Assembly: GCF_000715075.1 (NCBI RefSeq)
Contig: NC_134093.1
Span: 95,898,826 to 95,962,825 of the forward strand
DNA: 64,000 bases
Source: Nicotiana tabacum
Taxonomy: Eukaryota; Streptophyta; Magnoliopsida; Solanales; Solanaceae
Reading direction: 5' to 3'
The notes under the pieces were generated by a model that was given only the letters and a program-made list of their open reading frames with translations, made no database searches and was not told the origin of the DNA. Below, piece by piece: positions 32,761-44,675 of this stretch (within the stretch, counting starts at the first letter, position 1; every line of letters begins with the position of its first letter). Made by a program: the position numbers and the translations under genes.

Positions 32761-34533
32761 TATTCGCATTCCCAAAGGTTGGTTCGTGCATACTGGAATC
32801 ATCAACATGCCACATTAGATCCAGAGGTCCTCCACCTAGAAACCCGAAAAACAAAAGGCAAGGGCAAAGCGAAGATGGATGATATAAGTGGTGTTTAGAA
32901 AGATAACGCTACCGTGACAGAGAATATTGAAACTTCAGATGGTTGAAGCACCCCAGGGCAGAATGAGTTGGTCTTACATTTGGAGCAGAAAATCCTGGAG
33001 CTAAAGGGTGAGCTTGAACAAGTCAGAAATCTAGAAAACCTTTCCCTTACTCTTATTGTTCTCGACATCAATCAGCAAAACCCAACTACCCAAAACCAAA
33101 CACCGCCACAAATCGCACGAAACCAGAATCCACCACCCATAGCTCCGAATCCTCCTGCACCACACCAGTATCTTAATCCCATACCTCCCCAAAACCTCAA
33201 CCCACCATCAGTACAAACCCCTCAACAACACCTCCATCACCCAACTCAATACCCGCAAACCACTACTTATAACACTCCCCAAAATGCACCACAACCCACT
33301 CCCGATCCCCAAAACTAAACCAACAATCATCCATATATCCAAGTTCTAGGAACTCATCAAAATAACCCGATATATATGGAAACCTTACCCCATACCCCAC
33401 AACAAACCCTATACATACCTGAGCCGACAGAGAAGGACATGCTCATTCGAAACATGGCAAAAGAGCTTAAGAAACTTACATGGAGAGTCCAGAGTGTTGA
33501 AGGTGGGAAATGCATTGAGGTTTAAACCATGAAAATTTGTGTATTCAGCCAGATGTAGAACTGCCGGAGGGTTACAAACTTCCCAAGTTCGAGATGTTCG
33601 ATGGCACTAGTGATCCGGAGGTGCATCTAAGAACCTACTGCGACAAGCTTGTAGGAGTGGGTAAGAATGAACAAATTCGCATGAAACTGTTCATGCGAAG
33701 TCTTACAAGAGATGCCTTTTCTTGGTATATCAGTCAAAACCCGAAGAAGTTGGCAAATTGGGTAAGTATGGCCTCAGATTTCATGGACAGATTCAGGTTC
33801 AACACAGAGAAGGTGCCAGATGCTTTCTATATACAAAACCTCAAGAAAAAGCCGACAGAAACCTTCCGCGAGTATGCTACTCGTTGGAGATCAGAGGCCG
33901 CAAAGGTAAGGCCATCACTTGAAGAAGAACAAATGAACAAGTTCTTTGTTAGAGCTCAAGATCCGCACTATTATGAAAGGTTGATGGTCATCGAGAATCA
34001 CAAGTTCTCAGACATCATCAAGTTAGGAGAGAGGATAGAAGAAGGAATCAAGAGTGGGATGATGACTAATTTCGAGGCACTGCAAGCCACAAATAAAGCC
34101 TTGCAATCAGGAGGTATCTCAAAGAAGAAAGAAGTGGGTGCTGTGATGGTAGCCCAGGGCCCTAAGTCTCCCCTCACATACCAAACACCTCCACCCGCAT
34201 ATCAACCCTCACCCCCAAAATAGCAATACCCTGCCACCACTTACCATACCTATAACACTCAGCCTGCATACTACCATTCACCTCTACCCTCCCGCCAAAA
34301 CTACCCAAAGCCACGCCTAAATTTTGACCGCATAACTCCTAGACAATTCACCCCAATTGCGGAACCCATAGCCCAATTGTATGAGAGACTGAAGGTCGCT
34401 GGTTACGTTACCCCTATTCATGCTGTTGAGAACCCTTCTTAGTGGATAAATCCCAACAAAAATTGTACCTATCATTCATGCATGAAGGGTCATACCATTG
34501 AGGAGTGCCACATATTAAAAGACAAGATTTAGA
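32761..34533 (+). pseudogene. Ogre gag polyprotein
   Basis: A lysine-rich start (RKTKGKGKAKMDD) is followed by a Pro/Gln/Asn-rich spacer with a leading coiled coil (32,968-33,318). The capsid domain (33,537-34,223) has the retrotransposon gag signature GYKLPKFEMFDGTSDPEVHL, AFSWYISQNP and FIQ-like NKFFVRAQDPHYYERL. A Pro-rich segment follows, then a zinc-knuckle-like CTYHSCMKGHTIEEC near 34,463-34,510. The usual form has Gly where the second Cys now stands. Gag packages the element RNA. Stops near 32,896, 33,316, 34,221 and 34,531 interrupt it. Confidence 0.75.
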
Positions 34534-34877
34534 CACTGATCGACACTAAGGTTATACAAGCAAAGGAAGTCGCAAGCAAAGGAAGTCGCACCGAATATTG
34601 GTAATAACCCTCTCCCGGATCATAGGGGTGAGGGGGTGAATGTGATAGAAACTGATGAGGAATGGGATTAGGAAGGGTCCATCGGACTCGTTTGAGAGGG
34701 AGACACTCCTAAAACATCTCTGGTCACCCTCACGCCAGTTGTGGTATAAACCCAGGCACCATTTGAGGTCAAGGTAGCTACACCCTTCACTGTAATTGTT
34801 GTCCCACACCATCTTATAAGTCTGATACCGTCCCATGGGATTATGTTGCGAAAGCAAGAAGAAAGGGAAAAGCCAAG

Positions 34878-35999
34878 ATGGAAGAGACAGGTGCTGCGCA
34901 AGGTATGACTAGAACTGGCAGAGTTTACACACCTGAGAATCTGGGAGGAACGAGCAAAGAAGGTGCACCTAAGCTGCCTGTTGTTGAGACAGGTAGTGAC
35001 GATCTTTGGAGGAAGATACAAGCAAGGGAATACTCTATTGTTGACCACCTGAACAAGACTCCCGCTCAAATATCCATTTTATCAATGTTGCAAAATTTAG
35101 ACTCACACAAAAATGCCTTGATGAAAGTGTTAAGTGAAGCTTATGTACCCGCCGACATCACTAGTAGAGAGATGGCTAACATGGTCGGACAGGTACTAGA
35201 GAGTCACAAAATTACTTTCCACGAAGATGAGTTACCGCCAGAAGGGTTGGGTCACAATAAGGCATTGCACATCACAGTGCAATTTGAGGACAAGTTCATT
35301 GCCAGGGTCCTGATAGATGGAGGTTCAAGCCTGAACATATGCCCGCTGACCACTTTGAAAAGATTAGGTAAAGGCCTGCACGAGATATGGATGGAAAGCA
35401 TGAATGTGAACGCATTCGACGGATCTCACAGAGCCACTATCGGAGAAATCAACCTTGATCTACACATGGGTCCGACTTGGTTTAATGTTGAGTTCCAAGT
35501 GTTAGATATATCTACTACTTACAACCTATTGTTGGGATGGCCATGGATACATGCAGCTGGGGCAGTGGCTTCTACTCTGCACCAGGCTGTGAAGTTCGAA
35601 TGGAATCATTAGGAGGTGATCATTCATGGAGATGGAATCAACCCTATCTACACCAACCAGACCGTTCCAGTCATATAAAATAAGAGGAAGTTGGGCGGAG
35701 AAACATATCACCGCATTGATCGGGTTAACACAATTGAAAAGGATTGATGGTGGAGCAACAAGATAGAAAGCATATTATTGTGGACAAGATATGAACCAGG
35801 AAAGGGTCTTGGCCGGAATCTTCATGGGATCACAAAATCCGTACAACCACAGTATCAGGTCACAACCTTTGGATTCAGGTATGAATACACCATGCAAGAG
35901 TATCAGGATTGGATATCACCATGGCGCGCCAATTACTACCCACTGGAACAACCTATACCACCTTTGCACCAGACATTCCGTCAAGCTAACATGATGTGA
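34878..35999 (+). pseudogene. Ogre aspartic protease and G-patch segment
   Basis: The protease lies in the frame 34,878-35,612: RVLIDGGSSLNICPLTTLKR contains the catalytic D-G-G-S-S, with flap and core text GEINLDLHMGPTWFNVEFQV and LLLGWPWIHAAGA. Downstream, 35,778-35,999 shows a G-patch signature, YEPGKGLGRNLHGI, a glycine-rich RNA-binding motif that Ogre-type elements carry between protease and RT. A TAG at 35,610-35,612 and a frame change separate the two. The catalytic centre itself is unmutated. Confidence 0.75.
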
Positions 36000-36594
36000 G
36001 GATCCGAGGAAGATGAGATTTTGGCTAGTATGAGGAAGTTGCTTCTAGATGAAGAAGACATGGACTACAGTGCAATTGTTGAGTAGGAGGAGAAGGAAGA
36101 ACTTACCATTCAGACAATGGGAGAAGGAGCTGTTCTCAAGAACTGGACCGCTACACCATCCAAGCTCGCCGAGTACCTGGGTAGCCTGACAAAATTAGTA
36201 TTACTTGTTTTTAAATTATTTTGAGCATTTAAGTCATTTCGAGTATTTTGTTTTGGAATAATTACTCAAGCCATTGAGTCGTACTTGTTGACAGTTTTAA
36301 GCTTTATTAATGCATTATTGCTTTTCGTATTTATTATTATCTTTCTACATTCGTTTCAACGTAATTATTACATACCCTGATGAAACTACGACTGTGATAT
36401 GTAATGAGACAATGCAACATAAGGACAGTGATTCGGAAGAATTAGAAGATGATATAATACATGAGGAAATTGTCAAAGAAGTAGAAAAGTTTTAAAACAA
36501 ACCGAAGTCTAATTTGGAGGAAACCGAGGTCGGTAACTTAGGGGATTCTGAATCAGTCAAAGAAACTCACATAAGCATTCATCTATCACCGTCA

Positions 36595-37690
36595 GAGAAG
36601 GAATAGTATATCAGGTTCCTAAAGGAATATGAGGATATTTTCGCATGGTCCTATGATGATATGACTGGGTTAAGCACATCCATAGTAGCTCACAAGCTAC
36701 CTACCAATCCCATGTGTCCACCGGTAAAGCAGAAGCTCAGAAAGTTCAAGCCAGATATGAGTCTGAGGATAAAAGAGGAGGTCACCAAGCAAATCAAAGC
36801 TAAGGTTCTTCGAGTGGTGGAATACCCGACCTGGTTAGCCAACATTGTGCCGGTTCTGAAGAAAGATAGGAAAGTTAGAGTATGTGTCGATTACCGAGAT
36901 CTGAACAGAGCAATTCCTAAGGATGATATCCCATTGCCTAACATACACATACTGATCAACAACTGCGCCAAGCGTGAACTCCAATCCTTTGTGGATTGCT
37001 TCGCAGGATATCATCAGATTTGGATGGACGAAGAGGATGCCAAAAAGACCGCCTTTATCACACTATGGGGAATATATTGTTACAAAATGATATCGTTTGG
37101 TTTTAAGAACGCTGGGGCCACCTATATAAGGGCCATGGCGACTATCTTCCATGATATGATACACAAGAAAATAGAGGTGTACGTGGATGATGTCATCATC
37201 AAATCCAAAAGAAGTTCAGACCACATAGCAAACCTGAAAAGGTTTTTCGATCGAGTTCGAAAGTACAAATTGAAGTTGAACCCAACAAAATGTGCTTTCA
37301 GAGTCCCTTCTAGAAAGTTGCTAGGTTTCATCATCAGCCGCTGGGGTATTGATCTAGACCCGTCAAAATCAAGGCTATTGAAGACTTTCCACCACCGAAG
37401 ATCAAGAAGGATGTGATGAGTTCTCTAGGACTCCTCAATTATATCAGTCGCTTTATAGAACAATCAACGGTGATATGTGAGCCGATCTTCAAAATGTTAA
37501 GGAAGGATGCTGCAACAAGATGGACTGAAGAATGCCAAAAACCCTTCGACAAAATCAAGGAGTATTTATCTAAACCGCCCGTGTTGGTCCCGCCAGAACC
37601 AGGAAGACCTCTGCTACTTTACCTGTCTGTGTTGGATGGAGCCTTTGGTTGCGTTCTGGGACAACATGACGAAACTGGGAGGAAATAACA
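36595..37690 (+). pseudogene. Ogre reverse transcriptase and first RNase H
   Basis: RT motifs are in order: VRVCVDYRDLNRAIPKDDIP, SFGFKNAGATYIRAM and the catalytic YVDDVIIKSKRSSDH (near 37,178). They run into LLGFIISRWGIDLDPSK and, after a frame change at about 37,412, into LLNYISRFIEQ and ILVPPEPGRPLLLYLSV-like text. The usual RNase H middle section is missing. At about 37,720 the frame jumps from the KKFT region straight to KWQVLLSEFDIIYV, a loss of about 60 residues. The copy cannot make full-length enzyme. Confidence 0.8.
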
Positions 37691-37720
37691 ATCGATATAT
37701 TATCTGAGCAAAAAGTTCAC

Positions 37721-38469
37721 GCAAAGTGGCAAGTATTGCTAAGTGAGTTCGACATCATCTATGTAACTCAAAAGGCAGTCAAGGGGCAAGCGTTGGCTGA
37801 TCACTTGGGGGAGAATCCCGTTGACGGAGAATATGAGCCATTGAAGATGTATTTTCCCGACGACGAGGTGTCATTTGTAGGTGAAGATATTACCGAGGCA
37901 TACGAAGGTTGGAGGATGTTTTTGATAGAGCAACAAACTTCAAGGGAGTGGGCATCAAAGCTGTCTTAGTATCAGAAACCGGTCAACATTACCTAGTATC
38001 CGCAAAATTTAAGTTCCCATGCACCAACAATATGGCAGAATGTGAGGCCTGCATCTTGGGACTCAGGTTGGACATCGACATGAACGTTCAGGAGTTGCTG
38101 GTAATCGGAGATTCTGACCTATTGGTACACCAGGTACTAGGAGAATGGGCTACTAAGAAGACTAAAATATTGCCATTTTTGCATTGTGTACAAAAGTTGA
38201 TCAGGAGGTTCACAAAGTTAGAATTCAAACATGTTCCAAGGATTCAGAATGAGTTTGCAGATGCATTAGCCACATTGTCTTCCATGATACAACATCCAGA
38301 AAAGAATTTCATCAATCCTATCCCAATAGGAATTCAAAAGCAGCCAGCTTATTATGCTCATGTTGAAGAAGAGTTCGACAGAAATCCATGGTTCCACGAT
38401 ATCAAGGAATACTTGGAAAAGGGAGAATACCCGGAGAATGCTACACATACTCAAAAGCGTACACTTTGA
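37721..38469 (+). pseudogene. Ogre second (archaeal-type) RNase H
   Basis: After the linker AVKGQALADHLGENPVDGEY, the domain shows the Tat/Ogre extra RNase H: NNMAECEACILGLRL, ELLVIGDSDLLVHQVLGEW and RIQNEFADALATLSSM. Three of the four expected acidic positions (E, D, D) are visible. The first, normally FDGA, reads FDRA after a frame change at about 37,915. It is followed by a tether to integrase. Confidence 0.7.
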
Positions 38470-39502
38470 AGATTGGCCAACCATTTCTTTCAAAGTAGAG
38501 GAATTATCTATAGAAGGATTCCTGATTTGGGATTGTTGCGATGTGTCGATGCCAAGGAGGTATCTAGATTGCTCGTAGAAACATGCCGGAACTTGCGGAC
38601 CTCACATGAATGGTTTCGTTTTGGCCAAGAAAATATTAAGAGCAGGGTATTTCTGGATGACTATGGAAAATAACTGCATCAAATATGTTCAAAAGTGTCA
38701 CCAATGCAAAATATATGCTGATATGATACGAGTGCCTCCCAACAAAATCAATGAAACGAGTTCACCCTGGACTTTCTCTACTTGGGGCATGGATGTCATC
38801 GGACCAATTGAACCCGTTGCTTCAAATGGACACAGGTTCATTTTGGTGGCTATAGACTACTTCACAAAATGGGTTGAAGCCGTATCCTATAAGACTGTAA
38901 CTAAGAAGGTCGTAGCAGAATTTGTTCGGGACCGCATTGGTTGTCGATTTGGAGTACCTGAGTCAATCATTACTGATAATGCCGCCAATCTCAACAGTGA
39001 CCTGATGAAAGCTATGTGTGAAACATTCAAGATCAAGCATTGGAACTCTACAACATACAGGTCGCAAATGAATGGAGCCGTAGAAGTCGCCAACAAGAAC
39101 ATAAAGAAGATATTGAGGAAAATGGTGGACACCTATAAACAATGGAATGAGAAGCTACCGTTTGCTTTGCTCGGGTATCGAACCACCATTCGTACGTCAA
39201 ATAAGGCAACTCCCTATCTATTGTTCTACGGTACTGAAGCCGTTATTTCCACCAAAGTGGAGATTCCTTCCTTAAGAATCATACAAGAAGCCGAGTTCAT
39301 CAACACAGAATAGGTATGGAACCGGTATGAACAACTAGCTCTCATTGATGGTAAAAGAATGAACGCAGTGTGTCACGGTCAACTCTACCAGAACAAAATG
39401 GCAAGGGCTTTCAACAAAAAGGTTAGATCAAGGTAATTCACACCAGGGCAATTTTCGCTGAAACGAATCTTTCCACATCAGGATGAAGCAAAGGGGAAAT
39501 TC

Positions 39503-42385
39503 TTTCACGCCCCGCCTCGAGGAGCGCGACCGACGCTCAACCAAGATACCCCGGTTAAGCAAGCATGCTAGATGATTTCTACCCAACCTTGCCCGTTAAC
39601 AACATAATAATAATCAGTACAAGTGATAGACATGAGAAGAGTCAAGTATTCCATATTCTTTTTCCATTACTAAAGGATATTCATTTATGATTTCCAAAAT
39701 ATTACAAGTTTATAGATATGATGAAAAATAGGTTTGCCCAAATACCAACACTTACTAGTTTAATTACCAACATCAAACACCACCCACAACCTGTCTACAA
39801 AGCCTCTAAGTGCAACAGAAGTAAAGAATGGAAGTGCCGGCGACCGGCTATACCTCAAAGCACAAAATACAACGTCAAATGACATAAAGCTCGGAATAGA
39901 GTAGGGCTCACCAAAACCTGCTGAATAGAGAGTGACTGCTAACGGGGACCAAAGCTACCTGCTGATAAACCACCTGCATCCATTGAAGATACAGCGCCCC
40001 CGACAAAAGGAAAGTTAGTGCATATGGAATAGTACTAGTATGTAAAGCTAACTGTCCCCTTTCAAAATAGAATGCCAATATAAGAAAGGGAAAACCATAG
40101 AAACAGCAAGTCACAATCAACAATATCCAAATGCCCAGTTAAAACATAACAATTTTCAAAATACAAAAATAATATATATTTTTGGTTGATATATCATTAT
40201 TTGGTTGGGAGATCATTAGCACCGATATGATATGCCACCGTGCATTTTGCACAGAGTCCGATCACGACCCGATCGGCTAGGCCGTCTTCCCCGAAGACAT
40301 CAACCACAATCACAATTTCTACCATGAACTTCAATCATTATCTCAATCACAATCTCAAGCACAATTTCAATCATAACTTCCAGCACAATCACCACCATGT
40401 GTGCGACATGGCGTCCGATCACGACCTGACCGGCTAGGCCGTCTCACCACAATGTTGTGTGGATCGACATCACCCTTTTCTAGTAACCACCTCATCCCAA
40501 TAAAGGGGAATATTCTCATCACAACAATTTCATCTCAAATATGGGGAATAATCACAATGCACCCTACACCGGCACGTGTAGTTTCGGGGTTAGGTTATTC
40601 CTACCTACCCTTCCTCGGTGACTAACGATACTCCCGGAAACCTTTTTGATTTTCATACAAAGGAAACAACAATACAAATGCATTTACCTCATAACATTTT
40701 ATACTGTATATAGCCATATTGGCACTTTCAACCACTTACAACATTATTATTTCATGGGCTCTCTTGGCCATACATATAAGTCTTCTTTCATGGCACAGTG
40801 GCCGTATTTCATATTCCACACTTTCATTTCTTTCCTTTCATAGATCATCATAAAAAATATCAACAAATAGAATATTCCGAAAATTTCAACTTCAAGTTCA
40901 TTAGTAATGGAAACTTTAAACACAATATGTTTCTTCCCAAAGAATGGGGCAACTGACTGGCAACAGATACACACGTTAAAAATATAAACGGGCAATACAC
41001 CATTTGTTTTTGAAATATTTTTCCCAAAAGGGCAGTGCACAATTTCAACTCATAAATATGTAAAGGCTTAAAACACATTGGAAATACTTACAAAGCATAA
41101 CATCAGTTAAAGCAGCCATATTGGGGCATGACTTGAGGACATTAGCTTTTAGGCAAATCTATTTTCGAAGTCAATTTGGAACAATTGAATCAAGGTTAAT
41201 TTCATTACCTTTCTCACATCATCTCATTTCCTTGGCACCATTGGCCACAAGTATAACTTTCATTATTGGTACGGTGGCCACGCTTTACATCTCGAACCCA
41301 CTTCTTTCACTTTCAAGTATCCTTATAGATTATCAACAACAAGTCATTTCAAATCAAGACTTTAGGTACACATATGAGCAATAGAAGTTTTAGATGCATG
41401 GGTTATTCTTTCCTAGATAAGTATAATGGACTTTCATTTGAAACACAGCTCAAAGCCATAATATTTTAATACACATATCATTCTTGAACACCTTTTGAAT
41501 CCATAATTCTCGATAGTTGCTTACTTGGGACAATCGAATTTATTGGGAACAACCCAGAACATGGGAATAAGGAACTTGAGTCAACAATACTTGAAACTTA
41601 CGGGAACATCATAGAATTCATTTCTAAAAGAGTAGTTTAGCCAACATACCTGGAATTCGCCCCTTAGTAATACTACGATGTTGCACCACACTAAACAAAT
41701 TCAATCTCTTGTGGTGAGACTCTTGAAAATCCAACCTTGTAGGGTTCTTGATCAATTTGGGGATTTGAATGGAAATCTTGGTTCATGGGAGGGAAGTATT
41801 AGACGGATTCCCCTTGATATGCAAGACCTAGCTCAAAGAAATGACTTCACCCCTCTCTCCACCCGGCCTTGGGGGTATTTATAGGGCTCCTACGTACGCG
41901 GCCGCACACCTGGGCAACTGATCGCGCATCGGCCACGCACATGAGGCAGAAACCCCCTTATATGCGCGACCGCGCATTCTGGGCACGTATATAGCATAGG
42001 TCTGGTAAAATGGTCATAACTTTCTGTATACATATTCAAATGACAAACGATTTGATGTATTGGAAACTAGACTCAGAGGGATTTAATTTTATAGGTATAT
42101 CACCACCTAAGTCTTTATATTATGGGAGTTCTATTCGTTTGAAGTCAGGTCTTGTGCTAATTGAGACATCCTTTCCACTTAATATATCCAACTTGTTTCA
42201 CACAAATTCTTGCCATTCAAAAACCTCCTTAGTATGTTCCAACACACCTTAAACATAAATTTTCATTTCAAAATGATGTGTATCTATCCCACAGGTCTTC
42301 TTTAATAATCGAATACGTTATTCCCAAATATCGCTGGTGCACTTTAAAATCTTAAGTCATTAGGAAATTTTAATGGGGCCTTACG
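39503..42385 (-). mobile_element. Solo LTR (Del/Tekay-like) inside Ogre integrase
   Basis: The 5-bp target AATTC is duplicated at 39,498-39,502 and 42,386-42,390. Codons on either side join in frame when the insert and one repeat are ignored. On the minus strand the insert starts CGTAAGGCCCC, a one-base change from a TGTAAGG start, and ends GGGGCGTGAAA, close to the usual GGGGCGTGACA. No coding part lies between, so it is a solo LTR of 2,883 bp left by LTR-LTR recombination. It includes a CpG-rich GCGGCCGCACA/GCGCGACCGCGCA tract near 41,895-41,985, like those in the other Del LTRs. Confidence 0.82.
40290..40450. repeat. CAATCA-rich tract flanked by repeated CCGATCACGACC...GGCTAGGCCGTC blocks
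   Basis: Two similar blocks, CCGATCACGACCCGATCGGCTAGG near 40,258 (cited to 20 bases: CGATCACGACCCGATCGGCT) and its near copy near 40,418, enclose a low-complexity stretch of AATCA/CAATC words. It lies inside the solo LTR and is probably a small internal duplication. Confidence 0.5.
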
Positions 42386-42522
42386 AATTCTCACCCAACT
42401 GGAAAAACCCTTACATGCTTCACCGAGTACTGACATGAGGATCACTTATACTTGCAGATATGGATGGAGAGATATGGCCAAAACCTATAAACTCAGAAGC
42501 AGTCAAGAAATATTATGTTTAG

Positions 42523-43184
42523 TATTATGTTTGAACTTTCTATTTGATGTAACCTGAACTACGCTTGACCTAATTCCCATTTAAGAGGGGATATGTAGGC
42601 AGCCCTGTGAGTTCGTTCGCATCATAATAAAATCTTTATTCCCCATGTGGTCAGAAACTGGGGCAAGATCTCGAGTTTGCCTAATCTCATCGTGTTTAGG
42701 ATCACCAAGGAATATATTGCCAGAAGTATGCATCTAAACTGGGGCAGAATTTTGAGGAAGATCCTCAAAATTCCGAGTTAAGGAGGTTGCAATGTCTCAA
42801 AAGCGTGTCACAGTCACCGATTCGACAAAATTATTTGCTTTAATGCATTATCACATATTTTGAACGAACTGCATTTTTATATAAACAATTTATCACAAAT
42901 GCATGTTTATCAAAAATTTCATTTTTCTGTAGTAGCCAGACGTTACCTAGGGTGACTCAAACAGGACCTCAAGACAGGAGCGAAGGCAAAGCAAGAAATC
43001 GAGAGCACGAACCAGCCTTCCCCCCCCAAAACTCATGAGTTTTCTTTGGATGCAGGCACGAGGGACAAAATAAACACGTCCGCAAGCATATACAATCTTC
43101 ACACTGATAGAGGTCACCAAACGCAAACGCATCAAGCTAAGAAATACCTCACCCTCTCACATTTAATCACTGCTCTTCTTGCAT
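42523..43184 (+). other. Ogre 3' untranslated region
   Basis: Sequence following pol, including ACTGGGGCA-type repeats (ACTGGGGCAAGATC near 42,657 and ACTGGGGCAGAATT near 42,738), a familiar feature of Ogre tails. No credible coding frame on either strand. Confidence 0.5.
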
Positions 43185-43394
43185 GAGGCTAAGCATTGCC
43201 TCCACTATTATATAAGGCTAAACGCTGCCTTCCTTTGCATGAGACTAAGCATTGTCTCCGCTATATTGCATAAGGCTAAGCACTGCCTCCATTATTGCAT
43301 AAGGCTAAACACTGCCTTTACCATTACAAAGGCTAAGCATTGCCTTTCCTTGCACACGAGACTAAGCACTGTCTCCATTCTATACATGAGACTA
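43185..43394 (+). repeat. Hairpin minisatellite at the Ogre 3' end (7 units plus a truncated one)
   Basis: Units of about 27-31 bp contain a 5-bp inverted stem around a TAAGCATT-like 8-nt loop. Stem pairs by unit: GAGGC/GCCTC (43,185), AAGGC/GCCTT (43,214), GAGAC/GTCTC (43,241), AAGGC/GCCTC (43,272, one mismatch), AAGGC/GCCTT (43,301), AAGGC/GCCTT (43,329), GAGAC/GTCTC (43,358). The eighth unit, GAGACTAA at 43,388, is cut at the junction with Tat copy 2. Stem changes are paired; loops vary only at a few positions. Confidence 0.88.
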
Positions 43395-44440
43395 ATTTTC
43401 CTTACATTTTGTTCTTTTGTAGGCTCTAACTCTCTTCATTCATTTTGCTGATGGTCATCCTAGAGATTGAAAGTGCTCGTAGGGAGTAGATACGTAAAGA
43501 TATTTATGTGAAGTTGAAGGATAAGTACTTCAAATGCCTTGAGAAGTACCGGAAGCTCCGGTGCCGGCTCCGCGAAAGCGACGATGTGCGCCAACTAAGG
43601 GAGGACTTGAAGGAAAGAGACGAGGAGCTGGTGCGGGTAGTGGGAAAGTGCAGCGTCCTGGAAGGGATATTGAGGAGCAAAAAGGAAGAGCTCTAGCTTA
43701 GCAAGGGGGTAGAATCCCAGTGCAGTGATCTCAAGGCTCAGGTAGTCTTGCTGCGAGGTCAGCTTGAGGAGTGTTAATTCAGGGCGAAGGCTTTTAGTGG
43801 CGAGTTCGCTGAGAAGACGGAGGAGATAGAGAAGACGGAGTCCACTTGGCCGAAGGCTTTGAGGAAGGCGGAGTCCCTTGAGTTGGTGATCCAAACTCTC
43901 TGTTCTGAGTGAGAGAATGATTTGTCAATGACAAGGCTTAAAGAAGAGTGGCTCGATGAAAGGATAGGGGGGTTGGAAATAGAGACCTCTGATTTATGAT
44001 CGGGTTGCTACTCTGGAGGCCGAGAAGGCTAAACTACTTGAACAAACTTCTTCATCTACGGCTTCTAGATTCCTAACATTCCTTGTGACTTGTACGAAGA
44101 GTGGATTCACACCGAAGCCCAATTGGATGTGCTTCGCGAGTTGCATGTAGCGGGCTCCATTTCTGCTGTAGATTTTGAGGGTGCTCATGTCAAGGCTCGT
44201 AAGGCTCGGATTGCTTGTGGTTATGATTCGGCTACTCCTCGTCCTGGTGAGGAAGATGAGGACGATGATGATGCTATAGATCGCCTCGAGGACGAGGCCT
44301 GGTATGATTCCATATACCCTCCGGGCAAGGATTGAGAGGGCGCTGAGGGCCGAGTCGGTGAGGGTATCAGTGATCTGGGTGGTGATTCCGTTGAAGACAG
44401 AACTTGCGAGGGCACTAAAGGCCGCAATGGCAATGGCCCG
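43395..44440 (+). pseudogene. Tat copy 2 antisense ORF, 3' half
   Basis: Coiled-coil frame 43,508-43,696 (KDKYFKCLEKYRKLRCRL, KERDEELVRVVGKC) and acidic C-terminal frame 44,090-44,335 (YEEWIHTEAQLDVLRELH) match copy 1 at 18,956 and 19,395. The Transposase_28 domain is missing because the copy begins at the junction at 43,395. The intron acceptor seen in copy 1 as TTTTGCAG reads TTTTGCTG here, so splicing is also lost. Confidence 0.7.
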
Positions 44441-44545
44441 TAGCTTTCTTTTTAACTTTTGTTTTTTGTATTTTTACCGGCATCTTTAAGAGCCTTTGTA
44501 AAAAATTGAAGTATGAAATATCAAAGTTGTTCCTTGCATCATCTT

Positions 44546-44675
44546 GGGCAAATATATAGACGTCCCCTTAAACTTGGCTCCAGTTTCCATTTTGACACCT
44601 TAATTTAGCACTTTTCCTATTGAACACTTTAATTCTATTTTGGTGTATACCATTTAAACACAACGCATGTCCGGC
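44546..44675. repeat. MULE left terminal inverted repeat
   Basis: About 130 bp match the reverse complement of 49,561-49,690 with roughly a dozen differences and small indels. As in other MULEs the TIR probably contains the promoter of the adjacent gene, here the GRF-finger gene. Confidence 0.85.

Larger units (their letters stand above)
38470..42522 (+). pseudogene. Ogre integrase, split by a solo LTR
   Basis: The N-terminal zinc finger is partly readable (HMNGFVLAKK, CHQCKIYADMI) after a frame change near 38,600. The DDE core is present: first Asp in WGMDVIGPIEP, second in IITDNAANLNSDLMKAMCE, Glu in NGAVEVANKNIKKILRKM. The frame has TAG at 39,311 and TAA near 39,436. It then reaches EAKGKF at 39,502, where a 2.9-kb LTR is inserted. 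It resumes in frame at 42,391 with SPNWKNPYMLHRVL and LADMDGEIWPKPIN, ending at the TAG at 42,520-42,522. The triad is intact but the protein is not. Confidence 0.8.
25602..43394 (+). mobile_element. Ogre-type Gypsy element, truncated at the 3' side
   Basis: The element reads 5' LTR, a PBS-like site, ORF1, gag, protease, G-patch, RT, RNase H, second RNase H and integrase, then an untranslated tail with a minisatellite. ORF1 before gag, very large LTRs and a G-patch near protease fit the Ogre (TatV) group. It sits in gag of Tat copy 1, with the target GTAGC just before it at 25,597-25,601. Its 3' LTR is missing. At 43,395 it joins Tat antisense-ORF sequence. A 2.9-kb solo LTR splits pol. Confidence 0.85.

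Noticed and set aside
39503..42385. Independent genes in the 2.9-kb insert (frames near 40,747, 41,121 and 41,678)
   Set aside because: The whole insert behaves as one solo LTR with a target duplication; the frames are short and without domains.
43185..43394. Regularly spaced short repeats as a possible CRISPR-like array
   Set aside because: Units are contiguous tandem repeats with no unique spacers, and the context is a plant retrotransposon.
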